A DNA stretch of 64,000 nucleotides. Origin: Limnohabitans sp. Rim8. GTDB taxonomy: Bacteria; Pseudomonadota; Gammaproteobacteria; Burkholderiales; Burkholderiaceae_C. The stretch covers positions 1 through 64,000 of the forward strand of contig CAMDFK010000014.1 in the NCBI GenBank assembly GCA_945897465.1. Reading direction: 5' to 3'. The notes below the pieces were generated by a model that had not been told where the DNA came from, ran no database searches, and saw only the letters and a list, made by a program, of their open reading frames with translations. Every line of letters starts with the position of its first letter. Positions within the stretch are counted from its first letter, which is position 1. The translations under genes and the position numbers were made by a program. Of this stretch, positions 33,598 through 43,634 are shown one piece after another.

Positions 33598-34951
33598 TCA
33601 CCTGTTTCTTGTTCGAGCTTTGTGGGCCACCTGCGCTTCGGTGTGTCTGGCGGTGGCCTGGCTGCCGCTGGCTGTGTCAGCCCAAAGCACGGCCTCCGAC
33701 GCTTCTCGGCCTGCCCCCATTCGATCTGCCGACTTCATTGTGGCAGTGGTCAATTCCGAGCCCATCACCAACCAGGAAGTGCAGAACCTGAGCAATCGCT
33801 TGCAGCGCGAGGCGCAAGCGCAAGGCCGACCCTTCGCCCCCCCCGAGGCCAAACGGCTGGCGCTGGAACAACTCATCAATGACAAGGCCCAGACCCAACA
33901 AGCCCGTGACGCGGGCATCACGATTGACGATGAGGCCTTGGACCAGGCCGAGGCCAATGTGGCCCGCAGCAACCAGCTCACGCCCGAAGAGCTTCGCCAG
34001 CGTTTGCAGCAAGATGGGGTGGCCCTGGCGACCTTCCGCGAACAGCTGCGCAATCAGTTGTTGTTGACCCGCGTGCGCGAGCGGGAGGTGGAAGCGCGAA
34101 TCCGCATCAGCGACATCGAAGTGGAGCAGTTTTTGCAAGAGCAAATCAGTGCTCAGGCGGGGCGTGTCCCGGTGGCGTTGAACCTCGCCATGGTCCTCAT
34201 CGCCGTGCCGGAAAACAGCACCGAAGATCAGATCAAACCCCTGGAAGCTCAAGCTCGCGAAGTGGTCCGACGTGCTCGCGCGGGTGAGAACTTTGCCGAC
34301 TTGGCCAGAACCTTCTCGCAAACGGCCGACCGGGGTGCCAATGGCGGTGCCTTCGGCTTGCGCCCGGCTGACCGCTACCCAGAGTTGTTTGTGCAGGCTG
34401 TGGCGGCCTTGCCCGTGGGTGGGGTGTCCGAGGTGTTGCGCTCGGGTGCTGGTTTTCATGTGCTCAAAGTGTTGGAGCGTCAGCAGGCCCCGGCCACCTT
34501 GATGGTCACACAAACCCGTGCACGGCACATTCTGCTGCGCCTGAGTCCCCAGCTGACACAGGCCCAGGCGCTTTCGCAGCTGAGCGCCCTGCGCAAGGAC
34601 ATTGTGTCGGGGAAGGCCGATTTTGCGGAAGCGGCCAAACGCCTGTCGCAAGACGGCAGCGCAGCGCAGGGGGGTGATCTGGGATGGGCCAGCCCTGGCA
34701 TGTTCGTGCCCGAGTTCGAGCAGACCATGAACCGCCTGCGCCCCGGCCAGGTGGCCGAGCCGCTGGTCTCGCGCTTTGGGGTGCACCTGATTGAGGTGAC
34801 CGACCGCCGCGATGCCCCCATGAGCGATGCCGAGCAACGCGTGCTGGCCCGCAACATCTTGCGGGAAAAGAAGCTCGACGAAGCCTACGTCGCCTGGGCC
34901 GAGGATGTGCGAGGCCGGGCCTACGTTGAGCTGCGCGAGCCCGTCCAATGA
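33590..34951 (+). CDS. surA: Peptidylprolyl isomerase / periplasmic chaperone SurA
   Basis: 453 residues with a signal peptide (about residues 1-30, ending AVSAQS) and a SurA N-terminal chaperone domain ([16 protein letters not shown]... [16 protein letters not shown]). Two parvulin domains follow: [18 protein letters not shown] and [18 protein letters not shown]. It escorts outer-membrane proteins across the periplasm. ATG 33590 lies inside the lptD stop region, and its stop overlaps the rsmA start by 4 bp, so lptD-surA-rsmA is one operon. Confidence 0.95.
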   Translation: MNNHLFLVRALWATCASVCLAVAWLPLAVSAQSTASDASRPAPIRSADFIVAVVNSEPITNQEVQNLSNRLQREAQAQGRPFAPPEAKRLALEQLINDKAQTQQARDAGITIDDEALDQAEANVARSNQLTPEELRQRLQQDGVALATFREQLRNQLLLTRVREREVEARIRISDIEVEQFLQEQISAQAGRVPVALNLAMVLIAVPENSTEDQIKPLEAQAREVVRRARAGENFADLARTFSQTADRGANGGAFGLRPADRYPELFVQAVAALPVGGVSEVLRSGAGFHVLKVLERQQAPATLMVTQTRARHILLRLSPQLTQAQALSQLSALRKDIVSGKADFAEAAKRLSQDGSAAQGGDLGWASPGMFVPEFEQTMNRLRPGQVAEPLVSRFGVHLIEVTDRRDAPMSDAEQRVLARNILREKKLDEAYVAWAEDVRGRAYVELREPVQ

Positions 34952-35727
34952 AGCACATTGCCCGCAAACGTTTCGGGCAGCATTTTTTGACAGACGGCGG
35001 CATCATCGATGCCATCGTGGACGCCATTGCCCCGGTGGCTGGACAGCCCATGGTCGAGATCGGTCCTGGTCTGGCCGCACTCACGCAGCCTTTGGTCGAG
35101 CGTTTGGGCCATCTGTCGGTGATCGAGCTGGACCGCGATCTGGCGTTGCGCCTGCGCGAGCACCCGCAATTGTCGGTGGTTGAATCGGATGTGCTCAAGG
35201 TCGACTTTCGGGCGCTGGCGCATCAGATGCTGGCCAAAGCCACGGCGGCCCCGCTGCGCAAAATTCGTGTGGTCGGTAACCTGCCCTACAACATTTCCAC
35301 GCCCATCTTGTTCCATTTGCTGGCGCAGGTCGACGTGATCGAAGACCAGCATTTCATGCTCCAAAAGGAAGTCATTGACCGCATGGTGGCCCAACCCTCT
35401 ACCTCGGACTACAGCCGCTTGTCGGTGATGCTGCAGTGGCGTTATGACATGGTCAACGTGCTGTTTGTCCCGCCCAAAAGCTTTGACCCGCCCCCGCGTG
35501 TGGACAGCGCTGTGGTGCGCATGGTGCCGCTGGCCAAGCCGCCCGATGTGGATGTCAAAACCCTCGAAACGCTGGTGCAGGTGGCCTTCAGCCAGCGCCG
35601 CAAAATCTTGCGCAACACTTTGGGCAAATGGCTTGATGAAAAAGGCTTTGGCGGCACGTTTGACGTGCAGCGCCGCGCCGAAGAAGTGCCGGTGGCCGAG
35701 TTCGTGGCCTTGGCCCAAGCCGTCTGA
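34948..35727 (+). CDS. rsmA: 16S rRNA dimethyladenosine transferase (KsgA)
   Basis: 259 residues. [46 protein letters not shown] (NLPY catalytic motif) and [16 protein letters not shown] are all present. It dimethylates A1518 and A1519 of 16S rRNA late in 30S assembly. It is the third gene of the lptD-surA-rsmA operon and is followed by a terminator. Confidence 0.97.
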   Translation: MKHIARKRFGQHFLTDGGIIDAIVDAIAPVAGQPMVEIGPGLAALTQPLVERLGHLSVIELDRDLALRLREHPQLSVVESDVLKVDFRALAHQMLAKATAAPLRKIRVVGNLPYNISTPILFHLLAQVDVIEDQHFMLQKEVIDRMVAQPSTSDYSRLSVMLQWRYDMVNVLFVPPKSFDPPPRVDSAVVRMVPLAKPPDVDVKTLETLVQVAFSQRRKILRNTLGKWLDEKGFGGTFDVQRRAEEVPVAEFVALAQAV

Positions 35728-35752
35728 CGCGCCAAGTCAGCTGAGCCCAAAG

Positions 35753-35779
35753 AAAAAGCCCGTCATGGACGGGCTTTTT
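35753..35779. terminator. Rho-independent terminator after rsmA
   Basis: AAAAAGCCCGTC-atg-GACGGGCTTTTT is a perfect stem with A and T tracts on both sides. It lies between rsmA and the convergent barstar side, so it may act in both directions. Confidence 0.92.
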
Positions 35780-35810
35780 CATGGGTGCCGCATGAGCGGC
35801 TCAATGGGGT

Positions 35811-35930
35811 TCAGGCTGCGGCGAGCCAGTAACCTGCATTGAAGGGGCTGCTCATGCGCAGCGCCAAGGGCGACACGTCCACCAATTTGTCGGTGGGCAT
35901 TTTTTCGCCCTCTTCGATCGATTCAGCCAT
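35811..35930 (-). CDS. Possible 39-residue ORF downstream of barstar
   Basis: It starts MAESIEEGEKMPTDKLVDVS and ends NAGYWLAAA, with GAGGA about 9 nt before ATG 35930; the frame stays open to 36014 inside barstar. I do not recognise a family. The composition (acidic first half, hydrophobic end) looks protein-like, and it would be the third gene of the barnase/barstar operon before the terminator. Weakly supported. Confidence 0.3.
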   Translation of the reverse strand: MAESIEEGEKMPTDKLVDVSPLALRMSSPFNAGYWLAAA

Positions 35931-35992
35931 CAAGGCGTCCTCGGTTTGTGCCTCATTCGCCCGTCCTGCTTGGCTGTTTTGCGCAGAACGGG

Positions 35993-36418
35993 CTACAGAA
36001 AAGAATAGAAGCATCGGAAGGGTATCTTCCTGTCTCCCCAGTAATCGGCTGTGTCGCGGAAGATGTCCAGCAATTGCTCGCGGGCCTCTTTGTCGAACTT
36101 GACGTGTGCAGGAATTTGCTCCAGCACCACGATGAAGCCCGGCTGCGGGCCTGACTTGTGCAAGGGGTCGGTCATGCAGTCGTACAGGGCATCGAAATTC
36201 TTGCCAAAGTGCGAGGGCAGTGTGAATTGCGCACCAATGAGGTCGAGCACATCTTGTTTACTCTGGGCGTCGGCCAGGTTGGCATACAAAAAGTGGTGGC
36301 CCAAGCCTTGGGCGGCTTCTTGCAGGTCGCTCACGCGGTAGGCGCGAATCGACTGCACGATGTTCGACCGTACGCCCTTCAGGGGCGTCTCTGGGTCTTG
36401 ACGTGTCGGCATGTCCAT
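35993..36418 (-). CDS. Barstar-family ribonuclease inhibitor
   Basis: 141 residues with the barstar pattern QSKQDVLDLIGAQFTLPSHF, GKNFDALYDCMTD, where the helix/loop Asp and Trp/Tyr positions block barnase. It is encoded 36 bp downstream of a secreted guanyl ribonuclease, so it probably protects the cytosol from that enzyme before export. The N-terminal 25 residues are an extra extension. It is intact. Confidence 0.9.
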   Translation of the reverse strand: MDMPTRQDPETPLKGVRSNIVQSIRAYRVSDLQEAAQGLGHHFLYANLADAQSKQDVLDLIGAQFTLPSHFGKNFDALYDCMTDPLHKSGPQPGFIVVLEQIPAHVKFDKEAREQLLDIFRDTADYWGDRKIPFRCFYSFL

Positions 36419-36454
36419 CTCCGTGGTCTTTCTTGGTAACTTAAAAAATCAGGT

Positions 36455-36862
36455 TCAGTCAACGATCAGGCGAAAGCTCGCATAATGGTCTTCGGTGTAA
36501 TAACAGGCCTTCGGTTCTGTCGGCACCGGACCGCCGCAGACGATGCGGCGGGCTCCACGGTGACGCACGCCGGGTGTCCTGACGGTGTATTCGCGGTAAA
36601 AACCTCTTGTCTCGCGTGGCAAGAGTCGCTCGCGATTGCCAAAAACCGTACCGTCCTTTTCGTAGGGAAAAGGACCGCCCTTGCGGATCAGTTGATAGGT
36701 TGTCTGGCCTTCACGGGGCAGGTCCTTGGCCAACAATTTGGCTTGAACTTGCACCTCTTGGGGTGAGCGCGCTTGCACCAAATTTGTGCATGCCAGCAAA
36801 ATAAAGCCCATCAGCATGGTGAACCACCACCGACGGGCCATGGCCTGTTGTGCCACCCTCAT
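36455..36862 (-). CDS. Secreted guanyl-specific ribonuclease (barnase/RNase N1-T1 family)
   Basis: 135 residues with an N-terminal export signal (MARRWWFTMLMGFILLACTN), possibly a lipoprotein-like Cys. The catalytic domain has GPFPYEKDGTVFGNRERLLP, then Glu in YREYTV, Arg in RHRGARRIVCGG and His in TEDHYASFRLI, matching the Glu-Arg-His catalytic set. It cleaves RNA after G. AAGGTG lies 7 nt before ATG 36862. Barstar follows in the same operon, forming a toxin/immunity-like pair. Confidence 0.88.
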   Translation of the reverse strand: MRVAQQAMARRWWFTMLMGFILLACTNLVQARSPQEVQVQAKLLAKDLPREGQTTYQLIRKGGPFPYEKDGTVFGNRERLLPRETRGFYREYTVRTPGVRHRGARRIVCGGPVPTEPKACYYTEDHYASFRLIVD

Positions 36863-37016
36863 GAATACACCTTTCAGGAGCGTCCGGGTTTACCCGAAAA
36901 CTCGAAGGCGCTAGTGTGTATCAAATGCGATAAAAATGCAAGTGATTGCCCAATAAATAGGCAAAGACAATGTGTTCATTCAGATTGCAGGTGAGCGCAC
37001 ACACCTTTTGAAATCA

Positions 37017-39320
37017 TCAACGAGCCACGTTGGCGTCCGCCACGGTGAGTGCGGTCATGTTCACAATCCGCCGCACCGTGGTGCTGGGCGTCAAAATGTG
37101 CACCGGTTTGGCCGCACCCAACAAGACCGGGCCGACGGCGATGTTGCCGCCTGCCGCTGTTTTGAGCAGGTTGTAGGCGATGTTGGCCGCATCGATGTTG
37201 GGCAGAACCAACAAGTTGGCATCCCCCACCAGTGTGCTGTTGGGCATGATGGCGTGCCGTGCTGCAGCGTCCAAGGCCACATCGCCGTGCATTTCGCCAT
37301 CGACCTCCAGCCAAGGCGCGTTTTGGCGCAACAAGTCCAGCACATCGCGCATCTTCACAGCGCTGGGCTGGTCAGAAGAGCCGAAATTGGAGTGCGACAG
37401 CAGTGCTGCCTTGGGCTGGATGCCAAAACGGCGCATTTCTTCTGCGGCCATGATGGTGAATTCGGCCAATTGCTGGGCGGTGGGGTCGTGGTTGACATGG
37501 GTGTCCACCATGAACACCTGACGGCCCGGCAGCATCAAGCCGTTCATGCAGGCGAAGGTGTTGACACCGGGGCGCTTGCCAATGACTTGGTTGATGTAGT
37601 TAAGGTGCATGGGGTTGGTGCCCCAAGTGCCACAAATCATGCCGTCCACATCGCCTTTGTGCAGCAGCATGGCGCCAATCAGAGACAAACGGCGACGCAT
37701 TTCGATTTTGGCGATCGACTCGGTGACACCCTTGCGTTCGGTCATGCGGTGGTAGGTTTGCCAAAAATCGCGGTAGCGGTGGTCGTCTTCCACGTTCACG
37801 ATGTCGTAATCCAGCGCCTCATTCAGGCGCAGGCCGAATTTTTTGATGCGCTCGGCGATCACGGCCGGGCGGCCAATCAATGTCGGGCGGGCAATGCCTT
37901 CGTCCACGACGATCTGCGCCGCACGCAGCACGCGCTCTTCTTCGCCCTCGCTGTAGGCGATGCGCTTTTTCAGGGCGCGTTTGGCGGCCGTGAAGATCGG
38001 CTTCATCATGGTGCCCGAGGCATACACAAAGCCTTGCAGGCGTTCGCGGTAGGCGTCCATGTCGGTGATGGGACGGGAGGCGACGCCGGAGTCGAATGCG
38101 GCTTGGGCGACAGCTGGCGCGATCATCATCATCAGGCGCGGGTCGAAGGGCTTTGGAATCAGGTATTCGGGGCCAAAAGCCAACGGTTCACCCACATAGG
38201 CCGCAGCCACCACTTCGCTTTGCTCGGCCTGGGCCAGATCAGCGATTGCGTGTACCGCCGCGATTTCCATCTCCTGGCTGATGGTGGTCGCGCCGCAATC
38301 CAAAGCGCCCCGGAAGATGTAGGGGAAACACAGGACGTTGTTGACCTGGTTGGGGTAATCGGTGCGGCCTGTGGCCATGATCGCGTCGTCGCGCACGGCT
38401 TTGACGTCTTCGGGGTTGATCTCGGGGTTGGGGTTGGCCAGTGCAAAAATCAGAGGCTTGGCCGCCATGGACTGAACCATGTCCTGCTTGAGCACACCAC
38501 CCGCAGACAGGCCGAGGAACACATCGGCGCCAGCAATCACCTCGCGCAGTGTGCGCTGATCGGTTTTTTGCACAAACTGGATCTTGTCTTCGTCCATCAG
38601 CTCGGTGCGGCCCTCATAGACCACGCCGGCCAAGTCGGTGACCCAGATGTTCTCGCGTGGGATGCCCAGCTTGACCAGTAGGCCCAGGCAAGCTAGCGCC
38701 GCAGCGCCCGCACCCGAGGTGACCAGCTTGATTTTTTTGGGGTCTTTGCCCACGACCTTGAGGCCGTTCAAGATGGCTGCACCCACCACGATGGCGGTGC
38801 CGTGCTGGTCGTCGTGGAAGACCGGGATCTTCATGCGCTCGCGCAGCTTTCGTTCGATGTAAAAGCAATCCGGTGCCTTGATGTCTTCGAGGTTGATGCC
38901 ACCAAATGTCGGCTCCAGCGAAGCGATGATCTCGACCAACTTGTCCGGGTCTTTTTCGTTGATCTCGATGTCGAACACGTCGATGCCCGAGAACTTCTTG
39001 AAGAGCACGCCCTTGCCTTCCATGACTGGCTTGCTGGCCAGCGGGCCGATGTCGCCCAAACCCAATACGGCCGTGCCGTTGGTCACCACACCGACCAAGT
39101 TGCCACGGCTGGTGTATTTGAAAGCGTTGGCCGGGTCTTTGACGATTTCTTCGCAAGGCGCGGCCACACCGGGCGAATAGGCCAGGGCCAGGTCGTGCTG
39201 GTTCACCAGTTGTTTGGTGGCTGCGATGGCCACTTTTCCGGGGGTGGGGAACTGGTGGTATTCCAGAGCGGCTTTGCGCAGCTGGGCGCGTTTTTCTTCG
39301 GCGAGGACCTTGTTGGTCAT
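37017..39320 (-). CDS. maeB: NADP-dependent malic enzyme, MaeB type
   Basis: 767 residues. The malic-enzyme half (about 1-430) has [24 protein letters not shown] and NAD(P)-fold [16 protein letters not shown]. The C-terminal half is phosphotransacetylase-like ([20 protein letters not shown]), usually regulatory in MaeB. It converts malate to pyruvate with NADPH production, linking the TCA cycle to gluconeogenesis and biosynthesis. It is monocistronic; about 150 bp upstream of the barnase gene hold nothing recognisable. Confidence 0.96.
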   Translation of the reverse strand: MTNKVLAEEKRAQLRKAALEYHQFPTPGKVAIAATKQLVNQHDLALAYSPGVAAPCEEIVKDPANAFKYTSRGNLVGVVTNGTAVLGLGDIGPLASKPVMEGKGVLFKKFSGIDVFDIEINEKDPDKLVEIIASLEPTFGGINLEDIKAPDCFYIERKLRERMKIPVFHDDQHGTAIVVGAAILNGLKVVGKDPKKIKLVTSGAGAAALACLGLLVKLGIPRENIWVTDLAGVVYEGRTELMDEDKIQFVQKTDQRTLREVIAGADVFLGLSAGGVLKQDMVQSMAAKPLIFALANPNPEINPEDVKAVRDDAIMATGRTDYPNQVNNVLCFPYIFRGALDCGATTISQEMEIAAVHAIADLAQAEQSEVVAAAYVGEPLAFGPEYLIPKPFDPRLMMMIAPAVAQAAFDSGVASRPITDMDAYRERLQGFVYASGTMMKPIFTAAKRALKKRIAYSEGEEERVLRAAQIVVDEGIARPTLIGRPAVIAERIKKFGLRLNEALDYDIVNVEDDHRYRDFWQTYHRMTERKGVTESIAKIEMRRRLSLIGAMLLHKGDVDGMICGTWGTNPMHLNYINQVIGKRPGVNTFACMNGLMLPGRQVFMVDTHVNHDPTAQQLAEFTIMAAEEMRRFGIQPKAALLSHSNFGSSDQPSAVKMRDVLDLLRQNAPWLEVDGEMHGDVALDAAARHAIMPNSTLVGDANLLVLPNIDAANIAYNLLKTAAGGNIAVGPVLLGAAKPVHILTPSTTVRRIVNMTALTVADANVAR

Positions 39321-39518
39321 TGTTATGCTCCGTTGTAGGGAAGTGTCATGGGGCCGCTGGACTTCAGCGATGGGGCTGAAATGGGATGGAATTTATTGAA
39401 TTACAAAATGAAAGCCCGGTGTCAGTTTCATTGTAGACGCGGGATGACAGAGATTTGGCCTTTAGCCTGGCCACAGCAAGTGAGTTGGCTTTTGACTTTT
39501 GAGCACAAATGCGGGGAT

Positions 39519-40136
39519 TCAACGCAGATGCTTCCAGGCTTTGAGCTGCAAAGCCTCGGTCACGCGGGTCGAGCGCGACCCCGGCAGAACTTGGCATATC
39601 GCACCGGCTTGCAAAAAACCGGCTTGTTCCACCGCCAAATAAAAACCACAACGCCCGCTTTGCACCATGTCTTTGGCGGCTTGGGCATACCCCATGATGG
39701 CATTGAACTTGCCACAGGGCTCGCGCGGCTGCGTCACACGCAAGACCACCTCACCAAAGTCAAGGCGGTCGCCGATGAACAGCCCGTGCTCGAGGAGGCC
39801 TTGTAGGCTCAGGTTTTCGCCCAAATAACCTGGGACCAAGAGTTCTTCAAACATCGTGGCGCCATGTAACTGGCGCTGCGTTTGCCACCATATCAAATGC
39901 TCCGACGGCAAGGCATACACCGCTTTGCTCAAACCCCCATGCACCGACAAATCGGCTTGCTCGTCACCCGCCAAGCCCAGGACCCCCACCTCGATGGGGC
40001 CAGACACGGTGGTTTTGCCAATGGCCGACACCAGCTTGCGCCCGCCCACCATCAAGGGGCGAACCCGGCCGGTCTGGAGGGCGAGCAGCGTGCCCAACAA
40101 ACCCGGCGGCGAACTCGGCCGCGAACTCGGCATCAT
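39519..40136 (-). CDS. MOSC-domain protein
   Basis: 205 residues. MOSC features include GVLGLAGDEQADLSVHGG, ALPSEHLIWW and the Cys-bearing VTQPREPCGKFNAIMG that would coordinate molybdenum cofactor. It resembles YiiM-type proteins (N-hydroxylated base reduction). ATG 40136 or 40133 is preferred over GTG 40142. It starts just after pepP ends on the same strand. The 200 bp before it (39321-39518) hold nothing recognised. Confidence 0.9.
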   Translation of the reverse strand: MMPSSRPSSPPGLLGTLLALQTGRVRPLMVGGRKLVSAIGKTTVSGPIEVGVLGLAGDEQADLSVHGGLSKAVYALPSEHLIWWQTQRQLHGATMFEELLVPGYLGENLSLQGLLEHGLFIGDRLDFGEVVLRVTQPREPCGKFNAIMGYAQAAKDMVQSGRCGFYLAVEQAGFLQAGAICQVLPGSRSTRVTEALQLKAWKHLR

Positions 40137-40143
40137 GGGCACT

Positions 40144-41535
40144 TCAGCCCCGCATCAGGGCTTCGATCTCGTCGGCCTTGACCGGCACGCCGCGCGTGAT
40201 CAGCTCACAGCCGGTGGCGGTCACGATGGCATCGTCTTCAATGCGGATGCCGATGTTGTGGAACTGTTCGGGCACGCCAGGAGCAGGACGCACATACAAG
40301 CCCGGCTCGATGGTCAGCACCATGCCCGGCTGCAGGATGCGGCTGGGGCGGTCTTTGATCAACTCACCACTCAGTGGGTCTTGTCGTTCGCTGACCTGGC
40401 CCACCTGCGAGGGCTCTACATAGCTGCCGCAGTCGTGCACGTCCATGCCCAGCCAGTGGCCGGTGCGGTGCATATAGAACTGGAAATAGCTGCGGTTGGC
40501 GATCACGTCTTGCGCGTGGCCCACCTTGTTTTTATCGAGCAGGCCCACATCGAGCAGGCCCTGCGCCAGCACGGCCACGGTGGCTTCATGCGGGTCCACA
40601 AATCGGGCACCGGCCTTGGTGGCGGCCACAGCGGCGTCCTGCGAGGCCAGCACCAGGTCGTACAAAGCGCGTTGCGGCCCGGTGAATTTTCCGTTGGCCG
40701 GGAAGGTGCGGGTGATGTCGCTGGCATAGCCGTCCAACTCGCAACCGGCGTCGATCAACACCAAGTCGCCGTTTTGGATCAAGGCCGTGTCGGCGCGGTA
40801 ATGCAGCACGCAGGCATTGGCCCCGCCGGCCACGATGGAGCCATAAGCCGGGTACTGCGAACCGCTTTGGCGGAACTCGTGCAGCAACTCGGCGTCCAGG
40901 TGGTACTCACGCACCTCTTGGCCCGAACGCAGCATGGCCGCGCAGCGCTGCATGGCGCGGATGTGGGCACGGGCGCTGATGGTGCTGGCGCGGCGCATGA
41001 TGTCCTGCTCGTGCGCGTCTTTCACCAGCCGCATCTCATCGAGCAAGCTGCACAGGTCGCGCTGCTGCTCAGGGCACAAAGCGCCGTAACGCACACGCGC
41101 TCGCACCGACTGCAGCCAGCCGTTCACCAGACTCTCCAGTCCGGTGTGGATGGCAAAGGGGTACCAAACGGTGCTGCGGTTTTCCAGCAACTTGGGCATC
41201 TGCGCGGCCATCTCGCCAATCGGCAAGGCCCGGTTCACGCCCAATGCAGCGGGTGCTGCGTCTGGTCCTAGGCGGATGCCGTCCCAGATTTCGCGCTCCA
41301 GGTCTTTGGGTTGGCAAAACAGCGTGCACTCGCCATCGGCCGTGATCACCAAACTGGCGTGCGGCTCGGTGAAGCCGGTCAGGTAATAAAAGTAGCTGTC
41401 GTGCCGGTACAAGTAATCGCTGTCGCGGTTGCGCTGGCGCTCCGGCGCGGTGGGGATGATGGCGATGCCGCCTGCGCCCAATTGGGCAGCGAGGCGGGCA
41501 CGGCGTTGGGCGTAGAGAAGGGTGGTGTTGGTCAT
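40144..41535 (-). CDS. pepP: Xaa-Pro aminopeptidase P
   Basis: 463 residues in peptidase family M24B. An N-terminal domain has DYLYRHDSYFYYLTGF; metal-binding residues lie in VLIDAGCELDGYASDITRTF, GHWLGMDVHDCG and LTIEPGLYV plus GIRIEDD. It removes an N-terminal residue before proline, Mn-dependent, cytosolic. ATG 41535 (MTNTTLLYAQRR) fits the family better than the longer frame start. It is transcribed with murU upstream (82 bp) and the MOSC gene downstream. Confidence 0.95.
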   Translation of the reverse strand: MTNTTLLYAQRRARLAAQLGAGGIAIIPTAPERQRNRDSDYLYRHDSYFYYLTGFTEPHASLVITADGECTLFCQPKDLEREIWDGIRLGPDAAPAALGVNRALPIGEMAAQMPKLLENRSTVWYPFAIHTGLESLVNGWLQSVRARVRYGALCPEQQRDLCSLLDEMRLVKDAHEQDIMRRASTISARAHIRAMQRCAAMLRSGQEVREYHLDAELLHEFRQSGSQYPAYGSIVAGGANACVLHYRADTALIQNGDLVLIDAGCELDGYASDITRTFPANGKFTGPQRALYDLVLASQDAAVAATKAGARFVDPHEATVAVLAQGLLDVGLLDKNKVGHAQDVIANRSYFQFYMHRTGHWLGMDVHDCGSYVEPSQVGQVSERQDPLSGELIKDRPSRILQPGMVLTIEPGLYVRPAPGVPEQFHNIGIRIEDDAIVTATGCELITRGVPVKADEIEALMRG

Positions 41536-41617
41536 TGGAGATCCGTCCCAAAAGAAGTCGTCATTATGTTCGTTGCCCTGCAATGGTGAATGTCCACACA
41601 GTCACCCGGGTGCTTGA

Positions 41618-42403
41618 TCAGGCACTGCTGCCATTGAGCTGCGCCAGCCGCTGGGGGGTGCCCACATCGGTCCAGTCGCCCGAATACACTTCGCCCGACA
41701 CGTGTCCACGGTCCATGGCCGCACGCAGAAAAGGCGCCAGCGCAAGCGCCACGCCCTGGGGGTTGCCGGGGGGCAAGCCGCAGTCGGCAAAAAATGACTT
41801 TTTGTACAGGGCCACGGTGCTGAAGGTGTATGCACAAGCGGGGCTGCCTCTGGGCAGGTTGAGCACCTGGCCTGTGGCCGACAGGCCAAAGTCACCGCCC
41901 GGGTTGTGTGCAGGGTTGGGCACCAGCCACAGGTGGGCCAGGGCAGCGCTGGCGGCAAAACGCGCCACGGCGGGCTGCGTGAACACCATATCTGGGGCAA
42001 ACACATCGCCCGCCACGACCCAGAACACCTCATCGAGCTGGGGCAAAGCCCGCACGATGCCGCCCGCGGTCTCCAGCGCCCGGCCAAAGTCCTGGCCTTC
42101 GTGCGAATAACGAATGTGCACATGGGGTAGCTCAGGCCAGTGGGCCTGGTCACCCAAGAGCGCCGGAATCTGCTCGCCCAGCCAGGCGGTGTTGATCAGC
42201 TGTTGCACAAAGCCGCCCCGGGCCAGCGCCTGCATGGGCCACAACATGAGCGGCTGGCCGCGCACGGGCAGCAAGGGCTTGGGGGTCTGGTCAGACAAAG
42301 GGCGCATGCGCTCGCCGCGTCCGGCGGCCAGCACCATGGCTTGGGCGAGCGGCCTGGCGCTGAGCGAAGGCGGCTGTGAAGTGGGGTGAGTGGAAGTCGG
42401 CAT
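41618..42403 (-). CDS. murU: N-acetylmuramate alpha-1-phosphate uridylyltransferase MurU-type
   Basis: A 261-residue nucleotidyltransferase with MVLAAGRGERMRPLSDQTPKPLLPV (signature loop; only short parts are conserved elsewhere) and VVAGDVFAPDMVF for metal. MurU makes UDP-MurNAc from MurNAc-1-P in the recycling route that bypasses de novo synthesis. It would act after AmgK, which lies about 10.6 kb away, separated by envelope and metabolic genes. The start is ATG 42403 or the internal Met at 42340. It could also be a hexose-1-P nucleotidyltransferase. Confidence 0.8.
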   Translation of the reverse strand: MPTSTHPTSQPPSLSARPLAQAMVLAAGRGERMRPLSDQTPKPLLPVRGQPLMLWPMQALARGGFVQQLINTAWLGEQIPALLGDQAHWPELPHVHIRYSHEGQDFGRALETAGGIVRALPQLDEVFWVVAGDVFAPDMVFTQPAVARFAASAALAHLWLVPNPAHNPGGDFGLSATGQVLNLPRGSPACAYTFSTVALYKKSFFADCGLPPGNPQGVALALAPFLRAAMDRGHVSGEVYSGDWTDVGTPQRLAQLNGSSA

Positions 42404-42525
42404 CCCCGGATGTTGCCACGGTCGCAGGCGCTCTCGGGACAGCCCCTGCCAAATGCCACGTCCTAAACTTCGCCTTATTGGCTCTGTGCACTGCATCTGC
42501 CTGGCCACTTCAGGAGACAGTCCCC

Positions 42526-43620
42526 ATGACACGCCCCCACATCAGCCTCATCACCGCCGCACAAAATGCCTCACAACGCTTGGCCGATCGCCACACACCG
42601 TTTGTGATGAACGACTGGTACGTGGCCGCCTTTGGCGAAGAGATCAAGAACCAACTGCTGGCCCGCACACTGCTGGGTCGGCGTTTGGTGTTTTACCGCG
42701 CCAGCGACGGCCGCGTGGTGGCTTTAGAAGACCGCTGCCCCCACCGCTCCATGCCACTGTCAGCCGGGACGCTGGAGCAAGACACCATCGTCTGCGGCTA
42801 CCATGGTCTGCGCTTCAACACCGAGGGCGATTGCATCGAGGTGCCCTCTCAGTCAATTTGCCCGCCCAACATGGGCATCCGGTCCTACCGCACCCAAGAG
42901 CGTGGCGCGGTGGTCTGGATCTGGATGGGTGAGGCCGAGCAGGCCGATGTGTCCAAACTGCCCGCGCAAGACTGGATGACCGATGCCCAGTGGGAGCGCT
43001 CGCAGGGTTACTTGAGTTTGCAGGCCAACTACGTGCGGCTGCACGAAAACCTGCTGGACCTGACCCACTTGAGCTTTTTGCACGCCAAGAGCTTTGGCAC
43101 ACCCGACTACGCCAAGGCCGCGTTTGAAAGCGTGATCGGCGATGGCCAATTTGCCTTGCTGCGCAACGTGGTGCCCACCACCTTGCCGCCCGTGTGGGGC
43201 ATTCCGACCGGATTGACGGGCCAGGGCCAAGCCGCCCGCATCGTGCGCTCCGAATTCCGCAGCTTGGGGCTGCACGAGGTGTCGGTCACTCTTTACGATT
43301 GCCATTTGCCCGAAGCCTCGCGGCCGCAATACCGCATCCGCACCGCCCACATGCCCACCCCTGAGACGGCCACCAGCACGCATTACTTCATCGTGCACGG
43401 GCGCGACTTTGCACAGAACGATGCGCAAACCACCCGTTTCATGCACGACCAGTTGTTTGTGGCTTTTCAAGAAGACGTGGACGGCTTGGCCCTTCAAGAG
43501 CAGGCACTGGCCAGCACCCCAGCAGAAGATTTGTACGAGTTCTCGGTGGCCGCCGACGCCCCGGCGGTCGCCATGCGCCGCTACGTCTTGGGGCGGCAGC
43601 AAAAAGAATCGAAAGCCTGA
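42526..43620 (+). CDS. Rieske oxygenase, VanA-like (aromatic demethylase/hydroxylase alpha subunit)
   Basis: 364 residues. A Rieske [2Fe-2S] site is formed by CPHRSMPLSAG and CGYHGLRF; a mononuclear iron site by NLLDLTHLSFLH (Asp and two His). It resembles vanillate O-demethylase and related oxygenases. AGGAGA precedes ATG 42526, so the upstream open frame to 42376 is not used. The oxidoreductase partner (VanB) usually beside such genes is absent; psd follows convergently. Substrate unknown. Confidence 0.85.
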   Translation: MTRPHISLITAAQNASQRLADRHTPFVMNDWYVAAFGEEIKNQLLARTLLGRRLVFYRASDGRVVALEDRCPHRSMPLSAGTLEQDTIVCGYHGLRFNTEGDCIEVPSQSICPPNMGIRSYRTQERGAVVWIWMGEAEQADVSKLPAQDWMTDAQWERSQGYLSLQANYVRLHENLLDLTHLSFLHAKSFGTPDYAKAAFESVIGDGQFALLRNVVPTTLPPVWGIPTGLTGQGQAARIVRSEFRSLGLHEVSVTLYDCHLPEASRPQYRIRTAHMPTPETATSTHYFIVHGRDFAQNDAQTTRFMHDQLFVAFQEDVDGLALQEQALASTPAEDLYEFSVAADAPAVAMRRYVLGRQQKESKA

Positions 43621-43634
43621 GCCAACCCCGCTAG

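Noticed and set aside
36972-38681. Plus-strand open frame of 569 codons opposite maeB
   Set aside because: Antisense to a complete malic enzyme, with His/Gly-rich composition and no motif.
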